Below, in pieces: positions 16,480 to 24,760 of a stretch of DNA of 64,000 bases. Under the pieces are notes generated by a model that was not told where the DNA came from, made no database searches, and saw only the letters and a program-made list of their open reading frames with translations. Every line of letters begins with the position of its first letter. Within the stretch, counting starts at the first letter, position 1. The stretch covers positions 1 through 64,000 of the forward strand of contig JAYPCI010000002.1 in the NCBI GenBank assembly GCA_038124645.1. The letters run 5' to 3'. A program made the translations under genes and the position numbers. Source of the stretch: JAYPCI01 sp038124645 (GTDB lineage Bacteria; Pseudomonadota; Alphaproteobacteria; Pelagibacterales; Pelagibacteraceae).

Positions 16480-17896
16480 CTACTACACCATCATTGTTAA
16501 CATCAAGGTTAGCTGTTTCCCAACCTGTATCAACACCTACACCCGGTTTTACATTTTCAATTGTAGAACCTAATTCTGCAGTAGTTGTTTCAATTTGACC
16601 TTCTAAAGTTGGAATTTCATTTTCTAAATTAGCAACTTCAGTTTGAAGATTTTGTATATCTCCAGTAGTTGTTGTAATTTCATTTGAAGTTCCAGCAATT
16701 TGGTCATTCACTGTATTGATTGATGTATTAACATTTGTCAAATCTGCATTAAGACCATCGATTTGACCTTGAAGCGCTGTTACTTCCTCAGCAGTCAACT
16801 CTTCGTTCTCTAACTGAGCAGTCAACCCTTCGATTTGTCCAGTTAGATCCTGAGATTGAGTGCTCAAAGTATTTAATTGAGTGTTCAAATCAGTTAACTG
16901 TCCATTTAATGTTGTTACATTTGCTTCTAGCGTCGTAATGGTTGCCAAATTATTTTGAATTGTTTGATTATTTAAACCAATCTGATTATTCAAATTAGTA
17001 ATTTGGTTTTGTAGATCAGCAATACCTGTTTCATAGATATTACCAAAGTTGGCTTGTAAAGCTCCAACATATGCTGGTAAGCCTTGTGCTTTTGCTATTT
17101 CAACATAAGTTTTTACTCTTTGACCATGATTTTCAAAATCTTTTGAATATACATCGTCTTTAACCCAACCACTATCAACTAAAGATTTGCTTTCAGTTCT
17201 ATCAAGTTTTCTTGAAACTTTAGTAACATCATCAGTAAATTTATCATCTGCTTTTGCTACTCTATCTGAAAGTTTATCTTCTGCTTTTGTAATCCTTTGG
17301 TTTGGATTCTTAGCGTCTACAGCTTTTTCAGCAGCTTTTTGATATTTGTTTTGAGCTTTTGCTATTTCATTAGCGTATTTCTCAAATGCTTTATCAAATT
17401 GTTTATCAGTTTTTTGAGTAAATTTTATATTTTCACTCTCAACTTTTTCTGCTGCTTTCGCTGCTTTGTCAGCTGATTTAGATGCTTCTTTGGAAGCTTT
17501 ATCTGCTGCTTTCGCTGCTTTGTCAGCTGCTTTCTCTGCTGCTTTCGCTGCTTTCTCCGCNNNNNNNNNNNNNNNNNNNNNNNNNNNNNNNNNNNNNNNN
17601 NNNNNNNNNNNNNNNNNNNNNNNNNNNNNNNNNNNNNNNNNNNNNNNNNNNNNNNNNNNNTCTGCTGCTTTCGCTGCTTTCTCCGCAGCCTTTTCTGCTG
17701 CTTTCTCTGCTTTAGCAGCTTCTTTTGCTGCTTTTTTCTCAGAGTCATGCTCTTTGGCATGCGCTATTGATCCAAACTCACTTAATCCAGTTATGTTGCT
17801 TAAATAAGCACTGTTTAAGAGTGAATATGAAAATAATAGAGCCGTGCTAAATATAATGACTTTGTTAAAAAAGCCCTGTTTATGCTCATTTTTCAT
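16460..17896 (-). CDS. Exported coiled-coil protein with Ala/Lys/Glu repeats and dockerin-like end
   Basis: The start is set at the ATG at 17894-17896, behind an AGGAGG Shine-Dalgarno 4 bases away. Residues 1-47 are a long signal peptide. An EKAAEKAAEKAAKAA-type repeat follows, interrupted by the assembly gap, then charged helices and a long Asn/Gln/Leu/Thr-rich coiled coil (LNNQIGLNNQTIQNN...). The C-terminus LDVNNDGVVDGSDLL is a single EF-hand/dockerin-type calcium loop (D-x-N-x-D-G-x-x-D-x-x-D). The whole resembles a surface or secreted fibrous protein. Divergent from an ECF sigma factor that may control it. Exact length unknown because of the gap. No family named. Confidence 0.65.
   Translation of the reverse strand: MKNEHKQGFFNKVIIFSTALLFSYSLLNSAYLSNITGLSEFGSIAHAKEHDSEKKAAKEAAKAEKAAEKAAEKAAKAAXXXXXXXXXXXXXXXXXXXXXXXXXXXXXXXXXXAEKAAKAAEKAADKAAKAADKASKEASKSADKAAKAAEKVESENIKFTQKTDKQFDKAFEKYANEIAKAQNKYQKAAEKAVDAKNPNQRITKAEDKLSDRVAKADDKFTDDVTKVSRKLDRTESKSLVDSGWVKDDVYSKDFENHGQRVKTYVEIAKAQGLPAYVGALQANFGNIYETGIADLQNQITNLNNQIGLNNQTIQNNLATITTLEANVTTLNGQLTDLNTQLNTLSTQSQDLTGQIEGLTAQLENEELTAEEVTALQGQIDGLNADLTNVNTSINTVNDQIAGTSNEITTTTGDIQNLQTEVANLENEIPTLEGQIETTTAELGSTIENVKPGVGVDTGWETANLDVNNDGVVDGSDLL
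17561..17660. other. Assembly gap (100 N) inside the repeat
   Basis: Exactly 100 unknown bases. The 26 bases before the gap are identical to the 26 after it (both read tctgctgctttcgctgcttt and continue ctccgc). The two contig ends therefore probably overlap and the gap is nominal, though repeat units may also have been collapsed. Removing gap plus duplicate (126 bases) keeps the frame. Confidence 0.85.
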
Positions 17897-18016
17897 GTTT
17901 CCTCCTGTTTTCATACTATTTAAGTCGTTTCAAAATTACTTTTATTCGAAATCGAATAAAAGTTTGTTTCATACGACTATATATAATGAAAGGATTAAAT
18001 TTGCTAATATTGATTA
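17897..18016. promoter_or_regulatory. Divergent promoter region with 12-base perfect inverted repeat
   Basis: The spacer between the coiled-coil gene and the ECF sigma gene. ACTTTTATTCGA (17938-17949), two bases, then its exact complement TCGAATAAAAGT (17952-17963). Because both flanking genes point away, this cannot be a terminator; it looks like an operator for a dimeric regulator. A TATAAT lies at 17982-17987 towards the sigma gene, and GAAAC, an ECF-type -35 element, is readable on the minus strand at about 17928-17932. Confidence 0.6.
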
Positions 18017-18532
18017 ATGAGCAAATTAAAAAAGGAGTTAATGTTTATAATGCCAAAACTAAGACGTTATTGCTATGGTTTAACCGGAAATAAAGATATG
18101 GGTGACGAACTACTTCATAACTCTATAGTTAAAATACTAGAAAAATTTAAATTTAGTTTTACTCAGATTGAGAATTTATCAGCTTATATGTACAGACTTA
18201 TCTCTAATACTTGGAAAGATGAATTAAGAAAAAAATACAGATCTAAAGAGATCAATGTTGATGAAGTTACTTACAATAATATACCAGATACTAATAATCT
18301 GAGTTACGACAGTAATATAAATTCATTAAATGAGATTAAAGAGAGTATTAATTCATTAAGTGTAAAATTAAGAGAAGTATTAATGTTAATTGCTCTAGAA
18401 AATAAAAGTTACAAAGAAACAGCAGAAATATTAAATATCCCTATTGGGACTGTTATGAGCAGACTTAATGAAGCAAGAAAAAAATTAAGACTGAATAATA
18501 ACACTAATCTGGCAGAGGTTGCGCATGAGTAA
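18017..18532 (+). CDS. ECF-type RNA polymerase sigma factor
   Basis: 171 aa. Region 2 is ELMFIMPKLRRYCYGLTGNKDMGDELLHNSIVKILEKF with ENLSAYMYRLISNTWKDELRKK. Region 4 is LSVKLREVLMLIALENKSYKETAEILNIPIGTVMSRLNEARKKL, a complete helix-turn-helix for the -35 element. There is no region 1.1 or 3, as expected for group IV sigmas. Followed with overlap by its anti-sigma gene. The likely target is the divergent exoprotein gene, by position only. Confidence 0.92.
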   Translation: MSKLKKELMFIMPKLRRYCYGLTGNKDMGDELLHNSIVKILEKFKFSFTQIENLSAYMYRLISNTWKDELRKKYRSKEINVDEVTYNNIPDTNNLSYDSNINSLNEIKESINSLSVKLREVLMLIALENKSYKETAEILNIPIGTVMSRLNEARKKLRLNNNTNLAEVAHE

Positions 18533-19169
18533 AATAGATGATTTAAAATTACAGATGTATGTTGATGGCGAGTTAGATGCCGCAGAAATTAAAGAAGTAG
18601 AAAATTTTATCAATTCAAATATGGAAGCAAAGAAGCTAGTAGATAGTTATAAAAAAATTAATCATTTAGTATTTTCAACTTATAACAACATTAAATCGGA
18701 AGATTTACCAAGAAAAACTTTAGATTTACTAATTGATGATAAACCTAGTTTCATTTCACAACTTTTAAATTACAAAATTAAACTGGTACCAGCATTTGCG
18801 GCAGCAGCGGCTGTCATGTTGGTGGCTATCTTTACTTTTAATGTACAAAAAGATTTTCAAAATCCTGCTGATCCTAATATTTTATTATCAGACAAAAATC
18901 AAAATATCGTATTAAATCAATTAGAAAATATAATTGGTCAAAGTCAAGATAACCTTTTAGGGGTAGTTTCGCATGGTGATCAAGACATTCAATATGAAGA
19001 AATTAAAAGTTATTCTGATAATAAAGGACGAGAATGTAAAGATTTTAAATTTAGTAAATTTCAAATTAAAGAAGTGACTGTGGAAAAAGGAACTTTTTGT
19101 AAACTTGCTAACGGTCAATGGAAAGCAACTAAACTAGAATTTTTAAAAGGAAATTTACCTGAACTCTAA
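18525..19169 (+). CDS. Membrane-anchored anti-sigma factor
   Basis: 214 aa. The N-terminal cytoplasmic domain begins MSKIDDLKLQMYVDGELDAAEIKEVENFI, the classic anti-sigma opening. No HxxxCxxC zinc motif is present. One transmembrane segment (LVPAFAAAAAVMLVAIFTFNV, about 87-107) is followed by a periplasmic domain of about 100 residues with two cysteines. The start is the ATG at 18525 with GAGG upstream; it overlaps the sigma gene by 8 bases, so both are made together. It should sequester the sigma factor until an envelope signal arrives. Convergent with the hydratase gene (4-base overlap). Confidence 0.85.
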   Translation: MSKIDDLKLQMYVDGELDAAEIKEVENFINSNMEAKKLVDSYKKINHLVFSTYNNIKSEDLPRKTLDLLIDDKPSFISQLLNYKIKLVPAFAAAAAVMLVAIFTFNVQKDFQNPADPNILLSDKNQNIVLNQLENIIGQSQDNLLGVVSHGDQDIQYEEIKSYSDNKGRECKDFKFSKFQIKEVTVEKGTFCKLANGQWKATKLEFLKGNLPEL

Positions 19170-19945
19170 ATTATTTTAGTTTTAACTGAGCCAAGCTTTT
19201 GAATATTGCCTAAATAAAATCCTTTAGTATTAATGGGTACGACACCTACAGTTGAACCTGTAAAAACATAAAAGGATTTATTTAAATTAATTTTATCCTT
19301 TTTTAATTTATTTAATACAAATCTAAGTGAATTTAATGGATTGATATAAACTGTATTAGTATTTCCTGTCACTGATTGATTATTTTTTTTAGAGGTTAAT
19401 TTTGTAATTAAATTTTTAACATTTTGGTTTCTGTATTTCTTTTTAGTCCCTATTACAAATTTCATATTTGCACCAAAATCACTATTAAGATCACCTAAAT
19501 ATTTAATTCCTTTTTTTCTTTGTCGGTAACCCACTACTTCAATACAGGGGGCAATATGGGAAATATATTTTTTTATGTTTTGTAAAGTTATTTTACCTTT
19601 TGCAGCAAAGAGTGTTTTTTTAATTAAATAACATACCTCAAGTTCAATGCCTAAAGTGTATTTATGAATTTTAATTGATTGACCGTTTTTTAAAAAATTA
19701 TGTTTGAACACTGAAGCGTAAAAAGGTTCTTTCTCACCCAATTTCTTTAATACTGGAATACCAGTCCCGCCCGCTTTAAAACCAATAACAGGTTTTTTTA
19801 TTTTACTTTCACAAAGCTTCCTTAATTGTTCTGAAACTTTGCTATTTTTCACAAACTTAGAAGGTATTGGTGCTATGATTTTGTTTTTTAAAAAGGCTTT
19901 TACTAAGTTATTTGAAACTTTTTCTATTTGAGATAATTTTTTCAT
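19166..19945 (-). CDS. 2-keto-4-pentenoate hydratase/fumarylacetoacetase-family protein
   Basis: 259 aa FAH-fold enzyme. IGFKAGGTGIPV (54-65) fits the substrate-loop of MhpD-like hydratases. The metal ligands appear as GIELEVCYLI (Glu101, Glu103) and IAPCIEVVGYR (Glu136). The C-terminus has VFTGSTVGVVPI, in place of the usual 'G...G....V'. It may hydrate 2-oxopent-4-enoate-type intermediates or decarboxylate oxalocrotonate. No aromatic-degradation genes surround it, so the pathway is unclear. Confidence 0.7.
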   Translation of the reverse strand: MKKLSQIEKVSNNLVKAFLKNKIIAPIPSKFVKNSKVSEQLRKLCESKIKKPVIGFKAGGTGIPVLKKLGEKEPFYASVFKHNFLKNGQSIKIHKYTLGIELEVCYLIKKTLFAAKGKITLQNIKKYISHIAPCIEVVGYRQRKKGIKYLGDLNSDFGANMKFVIGTKKKYRNQNVKNLITKLTSKKNNQSVTGNTNTVYINPLNSLRFVLNKLKKDKINLNKSFYVFTGSTVGVVPINTKGFYLGNIQKLGSVKTKII

Positions 19946-19965
19946 ATTGATATTTAATCTATTAA

Positions 19966-20667
19966 ATGAATTTTTACTATAAGATTTTACTTTCTTTCTT
20001 TCTGCTTTTCAAAGCAGGTATTGCTTATTCCTTTGAAAATCCAAGGATTGATTTGGGTAATTTTTTAATCAATAAATATGAAATTACAATTTTAGAATAT
20101 GAAAACTACAGCACACAAAATAACCTCAAAACCCAAGCTGAAATCACAGGTGGAGGCTATGAATGGTTTGGTGGCTGGAAAAAAAGAAAAAATTGGAACT
20201 ATTTAAATCCTTATGGGGAAAAGCCTAAAACCAAACTAGAACCAGCAGTACATATTAGCCGGTACGAGGCAGAGAACTATTGTAATTATTTAAATGGAAG
20301 ACTACCAACATATCAAGAATGGTCTTTAGCAGCGTACACTCAATTACTTCAAGGAAAAAATTATAAAATAAATAAAACTTACAAATTTCCAAGTGGTGAT
20401 GTGCCTGAAAAATTAAATACTCAAGACTCCTTAAATTTTAACAAGCATGTTGATGTAACTACGCTTAGTGATGGCATTAATGGTTTAGTTGCTATGGGAG
20501 GCAATGTTTGGGAATGGATTGATGATCAGTCAGGTTCGGACTCTTTAACTGCTGGTGGTTCTTGGTGGTATGGTTCAGGAAAGACTACAAAAGATGGAGC
20601 ACAATATAAACCCTCTGATTTCTATGCTATCTATGTTGGATTTAGATGCGTCTTTGATAAAAACTAA
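19966..20667 (+). CDS. Exported formylglycine-generating-enzyme (SUMF1) domain protein
   Basis: 233 aa. Signal peptide 1-22 (ending AYSF). The FGE-sulfatase fold is shown by NKYEITILEYENY, VHISRYEAENYCNYLNGRLPTYQEW, MGGNVWEWIDDQ and GGSWWYGSG with YVGFRCV at the end. Catalytic cysteines of true formylglycine-generating enzymes are not evident in the C-terminal block, so it may be a structural or non-sulfatase relative. No sulfatase gene is in the window. First gene of a three-gene plus-strand group. Confidence 0.78.
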   Translation: MNFYYKILLSFFLLFKAGIAYSFENPRIDLGNFLINKYEITILEYENYSTQNNLKTQAEITGGGYEWFGGWKKRKNWNYLNPYGEKPKTKLEPAVHISRYEAENYCNYLNGRLPTYQEWSLAAYTQLLQGKNYKINKTYKFPSGDVPEKLNTQDSLNFNKHVDVTTLSDGINGLVAMGGNVWEWIDDQSGSDSLTAGGSWWYGSGKTTKDGAQYKPSDFYAIYVGFRCVFDKN

Positions 20668-20676
20668 AAATTCAAA

Positions 20677-20904
20677 TTGCTTTTCAATAAAAAATTTGAC
20701 AGTTTTCGAGTAATGGCATTTACAAATTTCTTATTACTTTTAATTTTAAATACCTTGATTACTTATCTGTTCATTCCTTGGGAAGCTGGAATGAAAAAAT
20801 TATCTTTTTTAAATATCTTGATCCGATGGTTTATTAATTTATTTATCGTTAGTACGATTGTGCTTTTTTTTAAATATTTTAATTTGATAGAAATGTTTGC
20901 TTAA
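20677..20904 (+). CDS. Small two-helix membrane protein (DUF2798-like)
   Basis: 75 aa from a TTG start, or 63 aa from the ATG at 20713. Two hydrophobic helices (TNFLLLLILNTLITYLFI and WFINLFIVSTIVLFF) are joined by a loop with Trp. The layout and the tail 'WFINLFIV...' are similar to DUF2798 proteins, a weak match by eye. It overlaps the YczE-like gene by one base, so the two are probably translated together. Function unknown. Confidence 0.5.
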   Translation: MLFNKKFDSFRVMAFTNFLLLLILNTLITYLFIPWEAGMKKLSFLNILIRWFINLFIVSTIVLFFKYFNLIEMFA

Positions 20905-21578
20905 TGTTTCTAACGATTAAAGAAATACCTAAGCTCAAATATAGTTCTGCTAACACCTTTAACTTAAAACCAAAATTTTCAACACTTTTTTTTCTATGCT
21001 TTGGTCAAATGTTATTTGGTCTTGGCGAAGGTTTATTGATTGTCTCTGCCACAGGAGCTTCGCCTTGGAATGTTCTTCATGAAGGTATCGCCATTAATAC
21101 TGGAATAACTATTGGTACCGCTACTTTTATTACAAGTTTTTTTGTTCTCTTGCTCTGGTTTTTTTTGAGGCAAAAACCAGGTATCGGTACTTTTACAAAT
21201 TTTATTATCATCTCAATCATGATTGATGTTTGTGTTTTTAATTTCAATGCTCCTGAGCTGCTAATCAATAAATATATTCTAGCTGTTTGTTCTATCCTTT
21301 TAGTTGGTTTAGGTGGCGCAATTTATTTAATCGCTAATTTAGGTCCAGGTCCTCGTGACGGTTTAATGACTGGTTTACAAAAAAAAACTGGTTTTCCAAT
21401 TGCTTGGGTCAGAGCATGTTTAGAAATTACGGTTGTTACTATCGGTTGGTTTTTAGGTGGCACGGCAGGAATTGGCACTGTTTTGTTTGCCTTTGGTATT
21501 GGACCTTCGCTTGCTTTGTTTTTACATTTAATAAAAGTACATATTGCAGACAATCAAATAAAAATTAATAACCAATAA
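20904..21578 (+). CDS. YczE/YyaS/YitT-family integral membrane protein
   Basis: 224 aa with about five transmembrane helices. LFFLCFGQMLFGLGEGLLIVSATGASPWNVL and IANLGPGPRDGLMTGLQKKTGFP are family hallmarks; the latter is the conserved amphipathic loop. The family has no firm biochemical role. The 3' end overlaps the convergent azlD by 25 bases. Confidence 0.82.
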   Translation: MFLTIKEIPKLKYSSANTFNLKPKFSTLFFLCFGQMLFGLGEGLLIVSATGASPWNVLHEGIAINTGITIGTATFITSFFVLLLWFFLRQKPGIGTFTNFIIISIMIDVCVFNFNAPELLINKYILAVCSILLVGLGGAIYLIANLGPGPRDGLMTGLQKKTGFPIAWVRACLEITVVTIGWFLGGTAGIGTVLFAFGIGPSLALFLHLIKVHIADNQIKINNQ

Positions 21579-22017
21579 AATATTAATCCAGCTAGTATGG
21601 TTATTAAAGTATTTTTACTTAGGTATCCGACAACAATAGCAAATAGGATTGCTAATATTTGAACATTATTTTCATAATATATTTGTCCCTGCTCATTAAA
21701 TAATACTGCTGGAAATATCATGGCTGGGAAAACTGCTGAGGGGACATAAGTTAAAACTTTTTTGGTTGTTTCACTTAAGGTTTCTGGTTTTATAAAGGCA
21801 ATCATAGAATATCTTAAACAAAAAGTAATAATTCCAGCNNNNNNNNNNNNNNNNNNNNNNNNNNNNNNNNNNNNNNNNNNNNNNNNNNNNNNNNNNNNNN
21901 NNNNNNNNNNNNNNNNNNNNNNNNNNNNNNNNNNNNNNCTGGTTTTATAAAGGCAATCATAGAATATCTTAAACAAAAAGTAATAATTCCAGCTGTGACA
22001 ACCAAGATCCAAATCAT
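21554..22017 (-). CDS. azlD: Branched-chain amino-acid exporter small subunit AzlD (split by a false gap)
   Basis: As deposited, the frame breaks at a 100-N run. The 55 bases before and after the run are identical, so the contigs overlap. Deleting 155 bases restores one uninterrupted 102-aa frame beginning MIWILVVTAGIITFCLRY and ending FYWLLIFI, with about four transmembrane helices. That is the exact size and pattern of AzlD, the partner of AzlC in amino-acid efflux. The start overlaps the azlC stop by 4 bases. Confidence 0.85.
21839..21938. other. Assembly gap (100 N) flanked by a 55-base duplicate
   Basis: The segment at 21784-21838 is repeated exactly at 21939-21993. This looks like two contigs ending on the same k-mer that were scaffolded with a default 100-N spacer. 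The gap is therefore not real sequence. Confidence 0.95.
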
Positions 22018-22736
22018 TTTGTTTTAACCTTTAATTTTAGATTGATTAGATAAGCGGCAATTAAACCTATGATTGCTGAAATAATTATGTACGCTTTAAA
22101 TGGGAAGCTAAAAGTTAATACTGAAATTAAGCCGGAAACTAACATCACAACCACATAATCTAACTTTCTAAATTCGTAAACTAATAGCGAAACAAATGTT
22201 AAAGGAATAGTAAATTCTAAACCCAATTCCTCTGGAATTATTGAACCTAAAAGTATTCCGCTTAAGGTTGAAATTTGCCAGATGAGCCATAACGTTAAAC
22301 CAGAACCAAACATATGAAAATGGGAGTGCTCATGCTTGTTGTTTGCAAAATACCTATAGGACACACTAAAAGCTTGGTCCGTCATTAGATAACCTAAAGT
22401 CAGTCGCCAAGGTAAATTTAATTTATTAATAAATTGCGAAAGCACGGCACTATAAAGTAAATGTCTAGAATTAACGACACTTACTGAACCTAGGATAACT
22501 AAGGGGCTAGCACCAGCGGAAAATAAATTTACCAATACTAATTGAGAAGCTCCACCAAAAATAATAAATGAAGAGCAGAAAGTAACTAAAGGAGAAAGTC
22601 CCAATTCAATACCAAGAACACCATAAATAATTCCAAAGGGAATAACAGGAATTAATAAGGGTAAAACATCGTAGATCCCTTGAAAAAAAACTTTATCTTT
22701 TTGAAACGTCTTTATGTTTTTGGATTCGTCTAGCAT
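22014..22736 (-). CDS. azlC: Branched-chain amino-acid exporter large subunit AzlC
   Basis: About 240 aa from the ATG at 22736; a TTG at 22757 is an alternative. Hydrophobic protein with DVLPLLIPVIPFGIIYGVLG, FGGASQLVLVNLFSAGASPLVI and NSRHLLYSAVL, the core of AzlC/YgaZ family exporters, and a mid-protein His-rich loop (NNKHEHSHFHMFG). It overlaps the end of proW by about 44 bases, so it is translated behind the ProXW genes. It forms the efflux pump with AzlD. Confidence 0.88.
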   Translation of the reverse strand: MLDESKNIKTFQKDKVFFQGIYDVLPLLIPVIPFGIIYGVLGIELGLSPLVTFCSSFIIFGGASQLVLVNLFSAGASPLVILGSVSVVNSRHLLYSAVLSQFINKLNLPWRLTLGYLMTDQAFSVSYRYFANNKHEHSHFHMFGSGLTLWLIWQISTLSGILLGSIIPEELGLEFTIPLTFVSLLVYEFRKLDYVVVMLVSGLISVLTFSFPFKAYIIISAIIGLIAAYLINLKLKVKTK

Positions 22737-23580
22737 AGTGCTGCGAAATCCTATCAAAAATAATAGCTAAAGCAACAATTGCTAATCCATTCATTAAACC
22801 TAAAGCAAGATATTGATTAGAAATTGATCTTAAAATAGAAGTTCCCAATCCCCCTACTCCAATCATTGCTGCAATTACTACCATCGCCAATGACATCATG
22901 ATTGTTTGATTCACACCAGTCATTACTGAAGGTAAAGCCAATGGAAATTCAATTCGGTATAAAATAATTAATTTTTTTAAACCTAGAGCTCTACCAGCTT
23001 CTACTAGTTTTTGATTTACTTCACGAATACCTAAATTAGTTAACCTTACAATTGGTGGGATAGCATAAATACAAACTGCGATTAATCCAGGGACTTTACC
23101 AATACCTAAAAGCATTATAATTGGAATGAGGTAAACAAACGTTGGGATAGTTTGCATCATATCTAAAATTGGACTCAATATCATTTGAGTTTTATTTGAT
23201 TTCGCCATTAAAATGCCGAGCGGAGCCCCAATCACTAAACAAATGATCGTAGCCACAGAAATTATAGCTAAAGTTGACATTGTGTCTTCCCACATTCCAA
23301 AAAAACCAATAACAAAAAAACAAAAACCTGTACCAATAGCTAAAGATATTTTTTGGGAGCTTTTCCAAGTGAGATAAATAATTATAGAAATAATTATAAT
23401 CCATGGAGAATTAATAAGTAATTTTTCAAACCAGACTAAAAATTTCAGTAATGGATAAAAAAAACTCTCTATCGATTCACCATAACTTCTGGAAAAACCT
23501 TTAAAAGATAAATCGATACCTTGTTTAAAATCTCGAAGACTTTGTTGCTCCATAGTTGGAAATTTTAATAAAAATTCCAT
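22693..23580 (-). CDS. proW: Glycine betaine/proline ABC transporter permease ProW
   Basis: About 295 aa from the ATG at 23580, with AGAGGA upstream. The inner-membrane permease has six or seven helices. VIGAPLGILMAKS, MMQTIPTFVYLIPIIMLLGIG and the EAA loop LVEAGRALGLKKLIILYRIEFPLALPSVMTGVNQTIM are typical ProW/OpuAB. It lies 24 bases after proX. There is no proV ATPase in the neighbourhood, whereas most operons are proV-W-X. Uptake of betaine-type osmolytes is the expected role. Confidence 0.92.
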   Translation of the reverse strand: MEFLLKFPTMEQQSLRDFKQGIDLSFKGFSRSYGESIESFFYPLLKFLVWFEKLLINSPWIIIISIIIYLTWKSSQKISLAIGTGFCFFVIGFFGMWEDTMSTLAIISVATIICLVIGAPLGILMAKSNKTQMILSPILDMMQTIPTFVYLIPIIMLLGIGKVPGLIAVCIYAIPPIVRLTNLGIREVNQKLVEAGRALGLKKLIILYRIEFPLALPSVMTGVNQTIMMSLAMVVIAAMIGVGGLGTSILRSISNQYLALGLMNGLAIVALAIIFDRISQHYARRIQKHKDVSKR

Positions 23581-23604
23581 GAGCAACAAAATCCTCTAAA
23601 TTAA

Positions 23605-24630
23605 TTAGATACTTTTTTTAATTTTATCAGCTACATCAGAAGGAACCCAATTGGTCCATACTTCTTCATGTTTCTTCAAAAACTCAATCGCTGCATCTGG
23701 TCCTTCTGCTTGATTTTCATTCATATAAACCAACATGCCATTCATAACATTACCTGGATATACTCTTGTTTCAATATAATCTACAGCAGCGTCACTAGCC
23801 GTTGTTTTGAAGTTATCTGTTACAATAGTATTGACCTCAGATTTAGTCCAAGCTGATGGTTTTGGATCAGCACATTCTTGTTCAGGTTTAACAATACAGC
23901 CGTCCCAATTTTTTTTACCAGCAAATTTTACTCCCCAGTCTAACTGAACCATTTTATATTTTCCAATCATTGCTGTTGGACTCCAATAATATCCAAACCA
24001 ATTTTGATCTCTATCAACTGCTTTAGCCATTGATCCATCTAAACCGGCAGCAGAACCTGGATCAACTAAAACCCAGCCTTTAGCTTCCATATCAAAAGCC
24101 CTGAATAAATTAGCGTTAGATAATTGACAGCCCCAGCCAGCTGGACAACCTACAAAAGCTCCTTTGCTAGGATCTTCTGCAGATGGAAAAAGATCTGGTC
24201 TTTCAATTACGTCCAAAACTGTTTTTAATTCAGGATGTCTTTTTGCCGTTGCTGGTGTAATCCACCAACCTTCACCCAATTCAGTAATTGGCGCTTCGTT
24301 TAATTTATGTAATTTACCTTCATCAACAGCTTTTGTTAATGGGTCAATAAACGCGTTTGCCCAAAGCTCAGGCGCAACATCTGGCTCACCTTTTTCATTC
24401 ATCGAAGTAAACGTTGGCATTGTATCACCTGGTACAATTTCAACATCACAACCATAACCATTTTCTAGAATTACTTTGTCAACATTAGCCATTAAAGTAG
24501 CTGATGCCCAATTCATATTAGCAATAGAGATACTACCGCATGAACCCGAACTTGCTGTTTTAGATCCGCTATCACAACCATATAAAACTATAGGTAGTGC
24601 TAAACTTAATATTAAATTTTTTAATTTCAT
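23605..24630 (-). CDS. proX: Glycine betaine/proline-binding lipoprotein ProX
   Basis: 341 aa from the ATG at 24628-24630, with GGAGG six bases before it. It is a lipoprotein: the signal ends LYGC, so it is membrane-tethered rather than free periplasmic. OpuAC-type binding protein with IANMNWASATLMANVDKVIL, PELWANAFIDPL and NWFGYYWSPTAMIGKY, whose Trp/Tyr make the aromatic box for quaternary ammonium. Several cysteine pairs (GCPAGWGC, DGC...EC) suggest disulfides. Divergent from the zur-like gene across a 150-base regulatory spacer. Confidence 0.92.
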   Translation of the reverse strand: MKLKNLILSLALPIVLYGCDSGSKTASSGSCGSISIANMNWASATLMANVDKVILENGYGCDVEIVPGDTMPTFTSMNEKGEPDVAPELWANAFIDPLTKAVDEGKLHKLNEAPITELGEGWWITPATAKRHPELKTVLDVIERPDLFPSAEDPSKGAFVGCPAGWGCQLSNANLFRAFDMEAKGWVLVDPGSAAGLDGSMAKAVDRDQNWFGYYWSPTAMIGKYKMVQLDWGVKFAGKKNWDGCIVKPEQECADPKPSAWTKSEVNTIVTDNFKTTASDAAVDYIETRVYPGNVMNGMLVYMNENQAEGPDAAIEFLKKHEEVWTNWVPSDVADKIKKSI

Positions 24631-24760
24631 TATTTCCTCCAAATATTAGTAGAAATTTAACATTTCAAACCACTAAATGTAACCGTTCTTCAACTAAAAG
24701 GTGAGAGATGGAACATATGTACATTGAATGTAATTATTTTTCTTATTTGCTATTTTTTTG

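Noticed and set aside
17425..17807. Repeat array that might be CRISPR or tandem DNA repeats
   Set aside because: The repeat is a 3-base-periodic codon repeat for Ala/Lys/Glu in one protein; there are no unique spacers.
17938..17963. Terminator reading of the 12-base inverted repeat
   Set aside because: Both adjacent genes point away from it, so no transcript needs ending there.
21554..22017. azlD as a pseudogene
   Set aside because: The frame break comes only from the N run and duplicated 55-mer; removing them gives an intact protein.
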